DNA from: Parahaliea maris | GTDB taxonomy: Bacteria; Pseudomonadota; Gammaproteobacteria; Pseudomonadales; Halieaceae | Length of the DNA stretch: 64,000 nucleotides | Direction: 5' to 3' | NCBI RefSeq assembly: GCF_008064665.1 | Contig: NZ_VRZA01000001.1 | Location: 930,001 to 994,000, forward strand | Shown here: positions 1-8,087 of the stretch, piece by piece | Layout of the letters: every line of letters starts with the position of its first letter | How positions within the stretch are numbered: the first letter of the stretch is position 1 | Position numbers and translations under genes: made by a program | The notes under the pieces: generated by a model | Database searches by the model: none | What the model was told of the DNA's origin: nothing | What the model saw: the letters and a program-made list of their open reading frames with translations, nothing else

Positions 1-113
1 AACTCCTCGGCCCTGTCCATGCTCGCCCGATACCCCAGCAGGGCCGCCAGGAACGACACCAGCGTGAACGCGGCGATCAGCATGGCAACCAGGGAGACTC
101 GAATCGAGGTCAT
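1..113 (-). CDS. Sensor histidine kinase, N-terminus only (runs off left edge)
   Basis: Only about 37 codons are visible. The ATG (complement of 111-113) overlaps the response-regulator stop in an ATGA arrangement, so the two are translationally coupled. The visible peptide starts MTSIRVSLVAMLIAAF and continues as one long hydrophobic stretch, which fits the first membrane segment of a two-component sensor kinase. The kinase call rests on its position directly after an OmpR-type regulator; no catalytic motif is inside the window. The most likely partner is the response regulator at 110-769. Confidence 0.6.
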   Translation of the reverse strand, partial: MTSIRVSLVAMLIAAFTLVSFLAALLGYRASMDRAEE

Positions 114-769
114 GCAGCGGCAACAGTGTAGCCAATACCCCGCACGGTGCGGATGAAGCCTTCCGGCAGTTTCCGGCGCAGGTGGTGAATGTGCACCTCC
201 AGCGCATTGCTGGCCACTTCCTCACCCCAACTGTAGAGGTGGTTTTCCAGGGTCGAGCGGGTGAGCACCTTGCCGGCATTTTCCATCAATGCCTTGAGCA
301 GCATGTACTCCCGGCGCGGCAGGTTGAGCGCCTCGCCCTCCACCGAAACGGTGTGGGCGGTCGCGTCCAGTGACACTGGGCCAATAGTGACCTGACTGCT
401 CGACGCCGTGGACAGGCGCCGGGCAAACACCCGCAGGCGGGCGGCAAGTTCCTGCATGTCAAAGGGCTTGGCAAGGTAATCGTCGGCACCGCGATCGAGC
501 CCGGCGACCTTGTCCTCGGCCTCGCCGCGGGCGGTGAGCAACAGTACCGGAGTGGTGTCGTGCCGGCCGCGCAATTCGGACAGTACCTGCAGCCCGTCCA
601 TATCCGGCAGGCCGAGGTCCAGCACCACCATATCGTGAGCCTCGGCACGGGTGGCGGCCAGCGCTTCGCGCCCGCAGGCCACGTGATTCACCACGAAGCC
701 CTCGCGGCCCAGGGCCGCCTCCAGGCCGCTGGCCAGTGAGAGGTCGTCCTCCACCAACAGGATGCGCAT
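110..769 (-). CDS. OmpR/PhoB-family response regulator, PmrA/QseB/TctD-like
   Basis: 219 aa, full length for the family. The N-terminal receiver domain has the acidic pocket (VEDD at 6-9), the phospho-acceptor Asp51 in VVLDLGLPDMDG, and the conserved Lys in LAKPFDMQEL. The C-terminal half is a winged-helix DNA-binding domain ending LRRKLPEGFIRTVRGIGYTV. It should bind DNA when phosphorylated by the sensor kinase that overlaps its stop. Its ATG shares one base with the stop of the upstream SDR gene, so it is the fifth gene of the operon that starts at 4495. Regulators of the PmrA/QseB type bind CTTAA-type direct repeats. Such repeats lie at 4543-4578 in front of the operon, suggesting autoregulation (inference). 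Confidence 0.93.
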   Translation of the reverse strand: MRILLVEDDLSLASGLEAALGREGFVVNHVACGREALAATRAEAHDMVVLDLGLPDMDGLQVLSELRGRHDTTPVLLLTARGEAEDKVAGLDRGADDYLAKPFDMQELAARLRVFARRLSTASSSQVTIGPVSLDATAHTVSVEGEALNLPRREYMLLKALMENAGKVLTRSTLENHLYSWGEEVASNALEVHIHHLRRKLPEGFIRTVRGIGYTVAAA

Positions 770-1608
770 CAGGCGGCGGCTCGCTCCGCTTTCGATTTGA
801 CTTGGGCTTTCCCGCTGGCACCGGCATCGGGCTGTTGCGCGTAGCGGCGAATGACCGGTAGCGCTTGCCGCAACGATTTATCCACCAGCGCCGGCAACAG
901 CGCGTTGACGCGCACAAACAGTTTCTCCGGCCAGCCGGTGTGGCGACGGCGTTGATCGCCCTCGATAAACTGCGCCAGCGACTCAGCAACAGCTTCCGGC
1001 GCATCCATGGCGTTGCCCAGCTCTGCATTCATGGCTTCTACCTGTTCCGCATTCATGGCTGTACGGATCGCCCGCGGCGCGAAATAACGCACGGAAACCG
1101 GGCTGTCTGCCAGCTCCCGCGTCAGGGCCTCGGTGAGACCGCGCAAGGCGAACTTGCTCGCACAATACGCCGAGAAGCCCGGATAGCCAATAGCCCCGAA
1201 GGTAGAACCGACATTGACGATAACCGAGTTGCGCTGCTGCAACACCGGCAACAGGTCGCGGATCAGTGCAGCTGGCGCCTCTACATTCACCTGCATCATC
1301 TGCCCTAGCTGGTCCGCCGACTGCTCTTCGAACAGGCAGAAGGCGTTGATGCCGGCGCAGTTGATCAGGCCGTCCAGCCCGGTACCGGCCGCGGCCACCA
1401 CTGCCGCCCTGCCCGCCTGTTCCGTCAGGTCCGCCTCTACCGTGACATGCCCGCAACCCGGCAAGGTTGCCTGCAGGGTCGCCAGGGCCTGGGCGTTGCG
1501 GCCCACCAGCACCAGCACCGCTCCGCGCCGGGCCAGCGCGCAGGCCACTGCCCGACCGAGGCCGCCAGTGGCACCCGTCAGCACCAGATGCTTGCCTTCT
1601 ATTTTCAC
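769..1608 (-). CDS. Short-chain dehydrogenase/reductase (SDR) family oxidoreductase
   Basis: 279 aa classical SDR. The N-terminal Rossmann glycine motif TGATGGLG and the catalytic YxxxK (SAYCASK) are clear, with a Ser in the preceding strand (VNVGSTFGAIG). NAD(P)H-dependent reduction or oxidation of a carbonyl or alcohol is expected; the substrate is unknown. It lies 9 bp after the TenA-like gene and overlaps the response regulator by one base, so it belongs to the hemolysin-ligase-oxidase operon and probably tailors the same product. The C-terminal 25 residues are Lys/Ala-rich and look like a flexible tail. It could equally act on a fatty-acyl or amino-acid derived intermediate; the sequence does not decide. 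Confidence 0.88.
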   Translation of the reverse strand: MKIEGKHLVLTGATGGLGRAVACALARRGAVLVLVGRNAQALATLQATLPGCGHVTVEADLTEQAGRAAVVAAAGTGLDGLINCAGINAFCLFEEQSADQLGQMMQVNVEAPAALIRDLLPVLQQRNSVIVNVGSTFGAIGYPGFSAYCASKFALRGLTEALTRELADSPVSVRYFAPRAIRTAMNAEQVEAMNAELGNAMDAPEAVAESLAQFIEGDQRRRHTGWPEKLFVRVNALLPALVDKSLRQALPVIRRYAQQPDAGASGKAQVKSKAERAAA

Positions 1609-1617
1609 TTGTCCTCC

Positions 1618-2289
1618 TCAGGCCGCCAGCGCAGCTGCCTGCACTGGGTCCACACTGCGAAAAACATCTGCATAGAGCCGATAGAACATACCCGCGGCGT
1701 GCAGGATCGCCTGCTGGTCCCCGGGCTCCTCGATACGGTCCATCAGGCCGCGGAAAAAGTCCACGTGTTCAATATCCAGCGAACCGTGGGAGCGCAGATA
1801 GGTAAAGGCCTTTGCCGACAGTCCAGTGGAGGCCATTACCTGTGCCGCTGCAGAATCGGCGACCGCGATACTGGTGCCCTCCAGCACATGCACCATGCCA
1901 AAAAAGGCCAGCGGGTTCTGGCGGTCGATCAGGTGATAGGCGTAGGCCACCATCAGCTCGGTGGCGGGATTGGGCTGGCTGTGCTCGGCCAGATCGCGGT
2001 CGTAGCCGCAGGCGGCGATGTCATTCAGCACCCATTCCTGGTGGCCCTTCTCCTCCTCGATGTACTCGGCAACGGCCTCTCGCAGCCACTCCTGATCAGG
2101 ACGCAGGCGGCTCCCCGCAGCCATCAGCAGGGGCACCGTATGCCGCACATGGTGGTAGGCCTGACACAGGAAGGCGGCATAGCGCTCGCGACTGAGCTTG
2201 CCATCGAGCGCGTCGCGCACCAGGGAAGTGACCAGCAGCGCTTCGCGTTCTGCGACCGTGGAATCCAGTAATTGCTGATAGAAACTCAT
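1618..2289 (-). CDS. TenA/PqqC-like heme-oxygenase-fold protein, candidate diiron oxidase
   Basis: 223 aa, all-helical by composition, resembling the TenA/PqqC/heme-oxygenase-like superfamily often annotated as iron-containing redox enzyme. Possible metal ligands are spread as in heme-oxygenase-like diiron oxidases: Glu/His in EYIEEEKGHQEW, Glu in VHVLEGTS, and Asp/His in GSLDIEHVDFF, with further His in YHHVRHT. This is a motif impression, not an alignment. TenA proper is a thiaminase, but the context (acyl ligase, SDR, no thiamine genes) argues against thiamine salvage. The ATG overlaps the ligase stop as ATGA. The likely role is oxidative modification of the ligase product (inference). Confidence 0.75.
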   Translation of the reverse strand: MSFYQQLLDSTVAEREALLVTSLVRDALDGKLSRERYAAFLCQAYHHVRHTVPLLMAAGSRLRPDQEWLREAVAEYIEEEKGHQEWVLNDIAACGYDRDLAEHSQPNPATELMVAYAYHLIDRQNPLAFFGMVHVLEGTSIAVADSAAAQVMASTGLSAKAFTYLRSHGSLDIEHVDFFRGLMDRIEEPGDQQAILHAAGMFYRLYADVFRSVDPVQAAALAA

Positions 2290-3785
2290 TTGGCTTGTAG
2301 CTCCTCAGGATGGTTAAGGGCGTGATAGAGGGCGTCGACCGCCTCCTGAAAATGGGCGGCAATGGCCTGCCGCCGCGGCTTGCCATTGGCGGTCAACAGC
2401 CCGGAGCGGGCCGATACCGGCCGCACCAGCCGCAGCCAGGGGCCGATGCGGGCGTAGTCCGGCAGGCGAGCGTTGGCCGCATCGATGGCCGCCTGGATCA
2501 TGGCATTGGAGACTGCGCTGTCTCGCGGGTAAACCAGTGCACAGCAGCTGGGTCGACCATCTCCCAGTACCACCGCCTGCTGCAGGACAGTGCTGCCCAG
2601 CAACTCGCTTTCAACCCACTCCGGGCTGATGTTGCGACCGTAGGCCGTGATCAGCAGATTCTTCCGGCGACCTTCCACGACGAGGTAGCCTTCGTCGTCG
2701 AGCCGCCCGAGGTCACCCGTTGCCACCCGCTGGGGATACCAGCTCGAGGGTTCCCCCAGGTAGCCGAGGAAGGCATTGCCCTCCACAACCAGTTCCCCGT
2801 CCTCCTCCTGCACCGCCAGGTGCGGCAGTACCTGGCCACTGGTACCCGGCCGATCACGGCCAGGCGCATTGAGCGCAACCACGGAAGCGCACTCCGAAAG
2901 GCCGTATCCCTCGTAGACCGGCAGACCCTGGCGGCGGGCCCGCTCTACCAGCCCGGGCGCTACCCGGGCACCACCCACAGCCACAAAGCGCAGGGACGAC
3001 GGCGCCTGCCAGCCCGACTCCGCTGCCTCCACCAGCCCCCGCAGCAACTCGGGCACCAGGATCAGGCTTTGCGGTTGCGCCACCTCCAGGGCTGTCAGGA
3101 AGCGGTGTGCGTCGAGACCGCTGCTGCCGATGAGCCCGGTCTGCGCACAGCCGGGAACGATGACCTGCCCGCCCGACAGCAGCGGCAGGTACACGCCGGC
3201 AATGTTCTCGAGCAGGGTCGCCAGTGGCAGCAAGGCCAGGTGACGCACCCGGTTCAACCCGGTACGGCTCAACAGGGAAGCGGCCACGGCCAGGCACTGC
3301 TCGGTAGACAGGCACACCCCCCGCGGCTGCCCGGTGGACCCTGAGGTAAACGTGATTTTGGTGGTGCCAGCGGGCAGCGGGGCCACGCTTTGTGGCACGC
3401 GGTGAGCCAGGGACAGGTCTCCAAAGACCGTCACCCGCGGGGCTTCGCACACCGCAGCGGTAAAGAAATCGTCGCCCGCCGCGCAGACCGCATCCACCCC
3501 GGCCGCCTCGAGCAGCCAGCGCATCTGCGCCGCGCTGAAGAAGGTGGGAACGGGTATCAGCACCACCCCCGCCAGCTGGGCGGCCAGATCCACAATCACC
3601 CAGCCGGGGCCATTGTCAGCATGCAGTGCCAGCCTCTGGACAGAGGCGTTGCGCAGTGCGGCGGCAACCCGCTGCACCTCACAGTACAGCGCCTGGGCCG
3701 TCAGGGATTGCCCCGAGCCCGACAGCACCGGGCTGTCGGGGTCCTGCTCTGCCCGCAAATGCAGTGCGCTCAGCAGGCGGCTCAC
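2286..3785 (-). CDS. AMP-binding acyl/aryl ligase (ANL superfamily)
   Basis: 499 aa from the GTG at 3785. An open frame continues upstream to 3965, but that part overlaps the preceding gene and is low-complexity; the GTG overlaps the upstream stop as GTGA and gives a protein beginning VSRLLSALHLRAEQ. ANL motifs are present: the P-loop-like ITFTSGSTGQPRG, YEGYGLSECASV, the ATP-binding TGDLGRLDDEGYLVVEGR, RKNLLI at the hinge, and the C-terminal lysine in TANGKPRR. It should adenylate a carboxylic acid, probably a fatty or aromatic acid. No carrier-protein domain is attached. The product may be passed to the acyltransferase-like protein encoded upstream (inference). Confidence 0.9.
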   Translation of the reverse strand: MSRLLSALHLRAEQDPDSPVLSGSGQSLTAQALYCEVQRVAAALRNASVQRLALHADNGPGWVIVDLAAQLAGVVLIPVPTFFSAAQMRWLLEAAGVDAVCAAGDDFFTAAVCEAPRVTVFGDLSLAHRVPQSVAPLPAGTTKITFTSGSTGQPRGVCLSTEQCLAVAASLLSRTGLNRVRHLALLPLATLLENIAGVYLPLLSGGQVIVPGCAQTGLIGSSGLDAHRFLTALEVAQPQSLILVPELLRGLVEAAESGWQAPSSLRFVAVGGARVAPGLVERARRQGLPVYEGYGLSECASVVALNAPGRDRPGTSGQVLPHLAVQEEDGELVVEGNAFLGYLGEPSSWYPQRVATGDLGRLDDEGYLVVEGRRKNLLITAYGRNISPEWVESELLGSTVLQQAVVLGDGRPSCCALVYPRDSAVSNAMIQAAIDAANARLPDYARIGPWLRLVRPVSARSGLLTANGKPRRQAIAAHFQEAVDALYHALNHPEELQAK

Positions 3786-4495
3786 TGAGCCTCCCGGGCA
3801 ACTGCCGCAGCGAGGGTGGTGATAGCCGTCGCATATTGCGCCATCAACGCCACCATGCCGGGCTGGGTGGCCGCCTGGCGCACCGTGCGATTGACGTCCG
3901 CCAGCATTACCACGGGTTCGGAGTCGTAATAGCGCCCCCAGCTCTCGCCCCCGTCCGGCAGGCATTCCGGGCGGGCGCCCTGGATGGGGCGCGGCGAGAA
4001 GCCGCAGCGGGAGAGGGACCGCCGCACCGCCTTGTTGGCGGCGAACAGCAGGTAATCCACCCCACCCGCCTGCAGGGCACAGGCCACAATCAGGTAGAGA
4101 ATCCCACTGTGGCCACCCCGGGAAGCCGCCAGATTGCCCAGTTCCATGATCCGCTGCCGCGGTGCCAGGGTGCCGTACAGTGTGCTGGCATAGTGCTCCA
4201 CCGGCCGGTCGAGGTAGTGTTCGCAGAACAGGGGCTGGCTGGCAGCGCTGCGCAGGCCGAAGGCCGCCTCGGGCTCACCGTCGCGGTAGAGCCCCGCCAG
4301 CAGGGGCATGAAACTGTTTACCTCGGCACCGTAGGTACGGGCAAATACTCGGTGCACATAGTTTTCAAGCACGTCCCGGGCCGGCCCACAGTGGCTGACG
4401 ACGCGCAGTTCAGGCAGCGACAGGGCCGCCCCGGATACAGGGACGCGAGGGGCGGGGACGGCGGATTCGGTAACTGCCGGAGAAGTATGCAACAT
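3782..4495 (-). CDS. Thermostable hemolysin-family protein (acyltransferase-like)
   Basis: 237 aa. It resembles the family named after the Vibrio parahaemolyticus delta thermostable hemolysin, recognised here by the block VHRVFARTYGAEVNSFMP, the central MELGNLAASRGGHSG and the C-terminal AANKAVRRSLSRCGFSP. Families with this pattern (ELGxLA, then a gatekeeper helix) look like GNAT/LuxI-type N-acyltransferases, so an acyl-transfer role is more plausible than direct membrane lysis; this is inference. There is no signal peptide. It is the first gene of a six-gene operon and is preceded by a GGGAGA ribosome-binding site and by three 12-bp repeats at 4543-4578. The next gene, an acyl ligase, overlaps its stop. 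Confidence 0.8.
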   Translation of the reverse strand: MLHTSPAVTESAVPAPRVPVSGAALSLPELRVVSHCGPARDVLENYVHRVFARTYGAEVNSFMPLLAGLYRDGEPEAAFGLRSAASQPLFCEHYLDRPVEHYASTLYGTLAPRQRIMELGNLAASRGGHSGILYLIVACALQAGGVDYLLFAANKAVRRSLSRCGFSPRPIQGARPECLPDGGESWGRYYDSEPVVMLADVNRTVRQAATQPGMVALMAQYATAITTLAAAVAREAQ

Positions 4496-4542
4496 GGCTG
4501 GTCTCCCTAATGTGTCAGGAAGAGACTAACCCGCTGCCCTTA

Positions 4543-4578
4543 GCAGAAACTTAAGCAAAAACTTAAGCGAAAACTTAT
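4543..4578 (-). promoter_or_regulatory. Three tandem 12-bp repeats, candidate response-regulator binding site
   Basis: On the plus strand the units are GCAGAAACTTAA, GCAAAAACTTAA and GCGAAAACTTAT, back to back, at 4543-4554, 4555-4566 and 4567-4578. Read on the coding strand they give repeated CTTAAG-type half-sites. PmrA/BasR and QseB bind direct repeats of CTTAA about one helical turn apart, and the operon downstream encodes a regulator of that type. The repeats end about 50 bp before the hemolysin-family start codon, where an activator site would be expected. No clear -35/-10 pair was recognised. Confidence 0.55.
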
Positions 4579-4602
4579 CCCGAAACGACGACCCGGCAAG
4601 GA

Positions 4603-5496
4603 CTAGCGGCTGGCGGCAATCGTGCGAATCCACTTGGCCTCGTCGATAAAGCCCGCACCCCAGCTGTCCCACTTGTTACCGAGCCCCTCGGCGACAATTT
4701 CATCCACGCTGGCGCCATCGTCCAGGCGGTCATTCACCAGGCCAATGGTGGCCTCCAGCATACCCACGTAACTGCGCAGGTCCGCCCGTGTCGCCAGGTC
4801 GCCGTGCCCGGGTACCACGACCGTGTTGGTGTCGATGCGCTTGAGGACGGCTCTGACATTATTGAGATAGCCCCCGACACTGCCGCCGGAACCGAGGTCG
4901 ACGAAGGGGAAACGATCCTTGAAGAAGTGATCCCCCATATGCACCACGTTCTGTTCGACAAAGTACACCACCGAATCACCATCGGTATGGCCACTCGGGT
5001 AGTACTGGGCTTCAATCGTCGTGCCGTTGAAGCGCAGGGCCAGGGAGTCGGCGTAGGTCACCACCGGCAGCGCCGGCCGCGGGCTGGGCTCCACCACGCG
5101 ATTCATGGCTTTCATTTCCTGCCGGGTCGACATCCGCTGGTAGACATTGTCGTGGGCCACAATCACCGCGCCCCGCTCACCCCAGAAGGCATTGCCGCCG
5201 GTATGGTCGAAATGCCAGTGGGTGTTCAGCACAAAGCGCGGGGTCGCCTCTCCGGCAGCCGCCAGCCCCTTCAGGGTCTCGGCGTAGACCGGGGCATAAT
5301 TGGTGTAGTCATCGTCAATGATCAACACACCGTCTTCGCCCACCGACGCCACCACGTTACCGCCGCGACCCTGCAACAGGTGCAGCGGTGCCGGCAGGGG
5401 GCTCACCTTCACTACCAGTTCGGCATCCTCCTGGGCACTGAGGGGCAGGCTCACCGCCAGGGCGGCAGACAGTAGCAGGCGAATCGGGTTGCGCAT
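4603..5496 (-). CDS. Exported metallo-beta-lactamase-fold hydrolase
   Basis: 297 aa with a signal peptide (MRNPIRLLLSAALAVSLPLSAQ). The MBL zinc motif HWHFDHTGG is intact, and later ligands are visible as the His in YPSGHTDGDSV and in VVPGHGD. The arrangement matches secreted MBL-fold enzymes of the SoxH/quinoprotein-relay or subclass-B3-like group rather than glyoxalase II or RNase Z. The substrate is unknown; beta-lactamase activity cannot be inferred from the motif alone. It is transcribed in the same direction as the hemolysin operon but lies upstream of its repeats, so it is probably a separate unit. Confidence 0.85.
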   Translation of the reverse strand: MRNPIRLLLSAALAVSLPLSAQEDAELVVKVSPLPAPLHLLQGRGGNVVASVGEDGVLIIDDDYTNYAPVYAETLKGLAAAGEATPRFVLNTHWHFDHTGGNAFWGERGAVIVAHDNVYQRMSTRQEMKAMNRVVEPSPRPALPVVTYADSLALRFNGTTIEAQYYPSGHTDGDSVVYFVEQNVVHMGDHFFKDRFPFVDLGSGGSVGGYLNNVRAVLKRIDTNTVVVPGHGDLATRADLRSYVGMLEATIGLVNDRLDDGASVDEIVAEGLGNKWDSWGAGFIDEAKWIRTIAASR

Positions 5497-5547
5497 GGTG
5501 GTCCCCTTTGTGTTTTTTCTGGTTGGGAGCTGCCTGTAGGGAAGCGC

Positions 5548-5802
5548 CTAGGCGTTCAGGTCCGGGATCAACTCATCCTTCAGGCGTTCGATGGCGTCCT
5601 TGAGGCGCAGCTTCTCTTTTTTCAGCCGCTGCAGGAGGATCTGGTTCTGGGAGGGATAGCGGTACATTTCCGCGATGCGCAGGTCCAGGGCCCGGTGCCG
5701 GGAAACCAGATTCTGCAAGCGCATGGCGGGGGTGATGGTTTCATTGGCAGCGTCCCCGCGGTCCTCATGCGCGTTACCTTCCGGGGGCTCTCTCATGTTC
5801 AT
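5548..5802 (-). CDS. YdcH/SlyX-like DUF465 small coiled-coil protein
   Basis: 84 aa from ATG 5802, or 82 aa from the second ATG at 5796, which has a better placed GGA upstream. A longer open frame reaches 6120 but would overlap cysQ and is compositionally noise. The C-terminal half (RHRALDLRIAEMYRYPSQ, then LLQRLKKEKLRLKDAIERL) matches the DUF465/YdcH family of short charged helical hairpins, whose molecular role is unknown. The family is usually about 70-80 aa, which supports the short start. Confidence 0.75.
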   Translation of the reverse strand: MNMREPPEGNAHEDRGDAANETITPAMRLQNLVSRHRALDLRIAEMYRYPSQNQILLQRLKKEKLRLKDAIERLKDELIPDLNA

Positions 5803-5945
5803 TCCACAGCTCCACATCCAGACCGTGACAGGCCAGTGCCACACTCTATACCCACTTCGATTGCGGTGACAAGCGAGCACCCCGAATGGGGCCGTAAGCG
5901 CCGCACAAAGGTGCTGATTTTGACCGGAACGGGGCTGGAGGGGGC

Positions 5946-6800
5946 TTACAAGCTGCTGTCGAGGTAGCGCTGCCACAGGGCATTGCCCGGGTCGGCGATA
6001 GCCAGAAACGGCAGGCTGAGGAGACTGTCCCGGCGGTTGTATTCCAAGGCCTTGCCATCCAGGCCCAGTACTGCGCCGCCGGCGGCCTCGACCAGGGCCT
6101 GGCCGGCGGCCACGTCCCACTCACAGCAGGGTGAATAGCGCGGGTAAAAGTCGCCATCGCCCTGAGCGAGGTCGCAGAATTTAAGGGCACTGCCACTGTT
6201 GTGACGTTCCAGTGTCCCCCATGCCTGCTCCAGCCAGGCCAGGGCGGCCTGCAGGCGTTCGCCGCGATGCCGCCGGCTGGCCAGGATTGCCAGCGGTGCG
6301 CCCGCTTGCAGGGGCCGGGTGTGGATGGATTCCGCTTCCCACTCTCCGTCCCCCTCGCCGTTGCCCGAAAACCGGTAGCAATGCGCGCCAAATCCGGGAA
6401 TCCCCACATAGGCAAGCCTCGGCAAGGGCTGGTAGAGCACCCCCAGTACCGGGCGATGGCCATCGATCAGGGCGACATTGACCGTGAACTCGCCGGTACC
6501 TGCGACGAATTCCTTGGTACCGTCCAGTGGGTCCACCAGCCAGTAGAGAGGCCAGTCGTGACGGCGGGCCTTGTGCTCGGCGGAGGATTCCTCCGACAGC
6601 ACCGGCACCTGCGGCAGCAGTTCCTTGAGGCCGTCGCGCAGAATGACGTGGGAGTCGAGATCGGCCCGGGTCAGGGGTGAGTCATCGTGCTTGGACTCCA
6701 CCGCCACGTCACCGGGGGCGTGGTAATGGTGGCAGATGGCATCGCCAGCCTTGTGGCACAGTGCCAGCACGGCGGGGACGAGGGCGGGCAGATCGGTCAC
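5946..6800 (-). CDS. cysQ: 3'(2'),5'-bisphosphate nucleotidase CysQ
   Basis: 284 aa. It hydrolyses 3'-phosphoadenosine 5'-phosphate to AMP, clearing a by-product of sulfate assimilation and recycling PAPS. The inositol-monophosphatase-fold metal motifs are present: Glu-Glu in VLSEESS, DPLDGTKEF, and the C-terminal WDVAAGQALVEAAGG. Length and order match E. coli CysQ. It is divergent from yrfG-hslR, with about 145 bp between the start codons. Confidence 0.93.
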   Translation of the reverse strand: MTDLPALVPAVLALCHKAGDAICHHYHAPGDVAVESKHDDSPLTRADLDSHVILRDGLKELLPQVPVLSEESSAEHKARRHDWPLYWLVDPLDGTKEFVAGTGEFTVNVALIDGHRPVLGVLYQPLPRLAYVGIPGFGAHCYRFSGNGEGDGEWEAESIHTRPLQAGAPLAILASRRHRGERLQAALAWLEQAWGTLERHNSGSALKFCDLAQGDGDFYPRYSPCCEWDVAAGQALVEAAGGAVLGLDGKALEYNRRDSLLSLPFLAIADPGNALWQRYLDSSL

Positions 6801-6945
6801 GGCGGGTCCTGGGTTGCAGTGCCCGTACTATACCATCGGCAAATGCCAGCGCGGCGGGCACCCTGCGCCAGGCGGTAAAAGTAGGCATAATATGCCCCCG
6901 CAATTCTGAACAACGCGCTGCGCCGGCAGCGCCAACGGACCCGCC

Positions 6946-7614
6946 ATGATTGACTGGGACAGCATCGACACCGTACTGCTGGATATGGACGGCACGCTGC
7001 TCGATCTGCATTTCGACAACTTCTTCTGGACCAAGCACATTCCCCGGGAATATGCCCGCCGCAACCAGCTGCCCGAAGCGGAGGCCAGCGAGGCCCTGAT
7101 GGCCCGCATCAGCCAGAATCGCGGGACGCTGGAGTGGTACTGCGTGGACTACTGGAGCGAGCAGCTCGATATGGACATACCCGCCCTGAAGCGGGAGCTG
7201 AAGCACATGGTGAGCCTGCGCCCCTTTGTGCCGGAGTTTCTCAGCGCCCTGCGCGAGGGTGCGCGGGATGTGGTGATGGTGACCAACGCCCACCGCAAGA
7301 CCCTCGACATCAAGATGGAACAGGTGGACATCACCCCCTGGTTCCATCGCATCGTGGTCTCCCACGAGCTGGCCGCGGCCAAGGAGGAGCAGGCCTTCTG
7401 GCACGCCCTGCAGGAACACCACCCCTTCGACCCGGCCCGTACCCTGCTGATCGACGACACCGAAACCGTGCTGGAGGCCGCACAAACCTACGGCATCGCC
7501 CACCTGCTAACCCTGCTGCAACCGGACAGCCAGCGCCAGAAGCGTATCGACACCCGGTTCCCGGGCATTCACCACTTTGACGAGATCATGCCCGGGGCGG
7601 CGAAACCGGCATGA
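6946..7614 (+). CDS. yrfG: GMP/IMP nucleotidase YrfG (HAD family)
   Basis: 222 aa HAD-superfamily hydrolase. Motif I is LLDMDGTLLDLHFDNFFW, motif II is in VMVTNAH and motif IV is LLIDDTETV. The DLHFDNFFW sequence after motif I is characteristic of YrfG, which dephosphorylates purine 5'-nucleotides. The stop overlaps the hslR start as ATGA, the same yrfG-hslR pairing found in enterobacteria and pseudomonads. Confidence 0.92.
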   Translation: MIDWDSIDTVLLDMDGTLLDLHFDNFFWTKHIPREYARRNQLPEAEASEALMARISQNRGTLEWYCVDYWSEQLDMDIPALKRELKHMVSLRPFVPEFLSALREGARDVVMVTNAHRKTLDIKMEQVDITPWFHRIVVSHELAAAKEEQAFWHALQEHHPFDPARTLLIDDTETVLEAAQTYGIAHLLTLLQPDSQRQKRIDTRFPGIHHFDEIMPGAAKPA

Positions 7615-8009
7615 GCGACCCCGTCGCCAAACTGCGCCTGGACAAATGGCTGTGGGCCGCCCGCTTCTTCAAGACCCGCAGCCTGGCCAAGGGCGCCATC
7701 GAGGGCGGCAAGGTGCAGCTGGAGGGCCACCGGGTGAAGGTCTCCCGGGAGATCAGCGTGGGCGACCGGCTGCAGATCCGCCAGGGCTGGGACCTGAAGG
7801 AAGTGGTGGTGGAAGGGCTGTCCGACCAGCGCCGGGGCGCCCCCGAGGCCCAGCAGCTATACCGTGAAACTGACGATTCCATCGCCCGCCGGGAAGCGGA
7901 AGCCGCGGCCCGCAAGGCCGCTGGCGGGATGATCGAACGGCCCGAAACCCGGCCCACCAAAAAACAACGACGCCAGATCCATCGGTTCAAGAACATTCAC
8001 GAAGAGTAA
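7611..8009 (+). CDS. hslR: Ribosome-associated heat shock protein Hsp15
   Basis: 132 aa. The N-terminal S4 RNA-binding domain starts LRLDKWLWAARFFKTRS, and the C-terminus is basic and charged. Hsp15 binds free 50S subunits that carry a stalled nascent chain and helps rescue them. It overlaps yrfG by 4 nt, so the two are cotranscribed. A weak GC hairpin follows the stop (around 8051-8068) before the convergent diguanylate cyclase gene, without a T-run. Confidence 0.93.
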   Translation: MSDPVAKLRLDKWLWAARFFKTRSLAKGAIEGGKVQLEGHRVKVSREISVGDRLQIRQGWDLKEVVVEGLSDQRRGAPEAQQLYRETDDSIARREAEAAARKAAGGMIERPETRPTKKQRRQIHRFKNIHEE

Positions 8010-8087
8010 GGACCGCCCTGGCAGGAACCATTGCTCAACGCATCTCAGGGTTCGGGAGTTGCTTCCCGAGCGACGATGACAAAAGGG

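Noticed and set aside
3786-3965. 60-residue N-terminal extension of the AMP ligase
   Set aside because: It overlaps the hemolysin-family gene out of frame; the GTG at 3785 with GTGA overlap is a better start.
5803-6120. N-terminal extension of the DUF465 gene to 190 aa
   Set aside because: It overlaps cysQ and is low-complexity; the family is about 70-80 aa.
8051-8068. Hairpin TCGGGA-GTTGCT-TCCCGA between hslR and the cyclase gene as a terminator
   Set aside because: No T-run follows on either strand, so it is only mentioned as a weak possibility.
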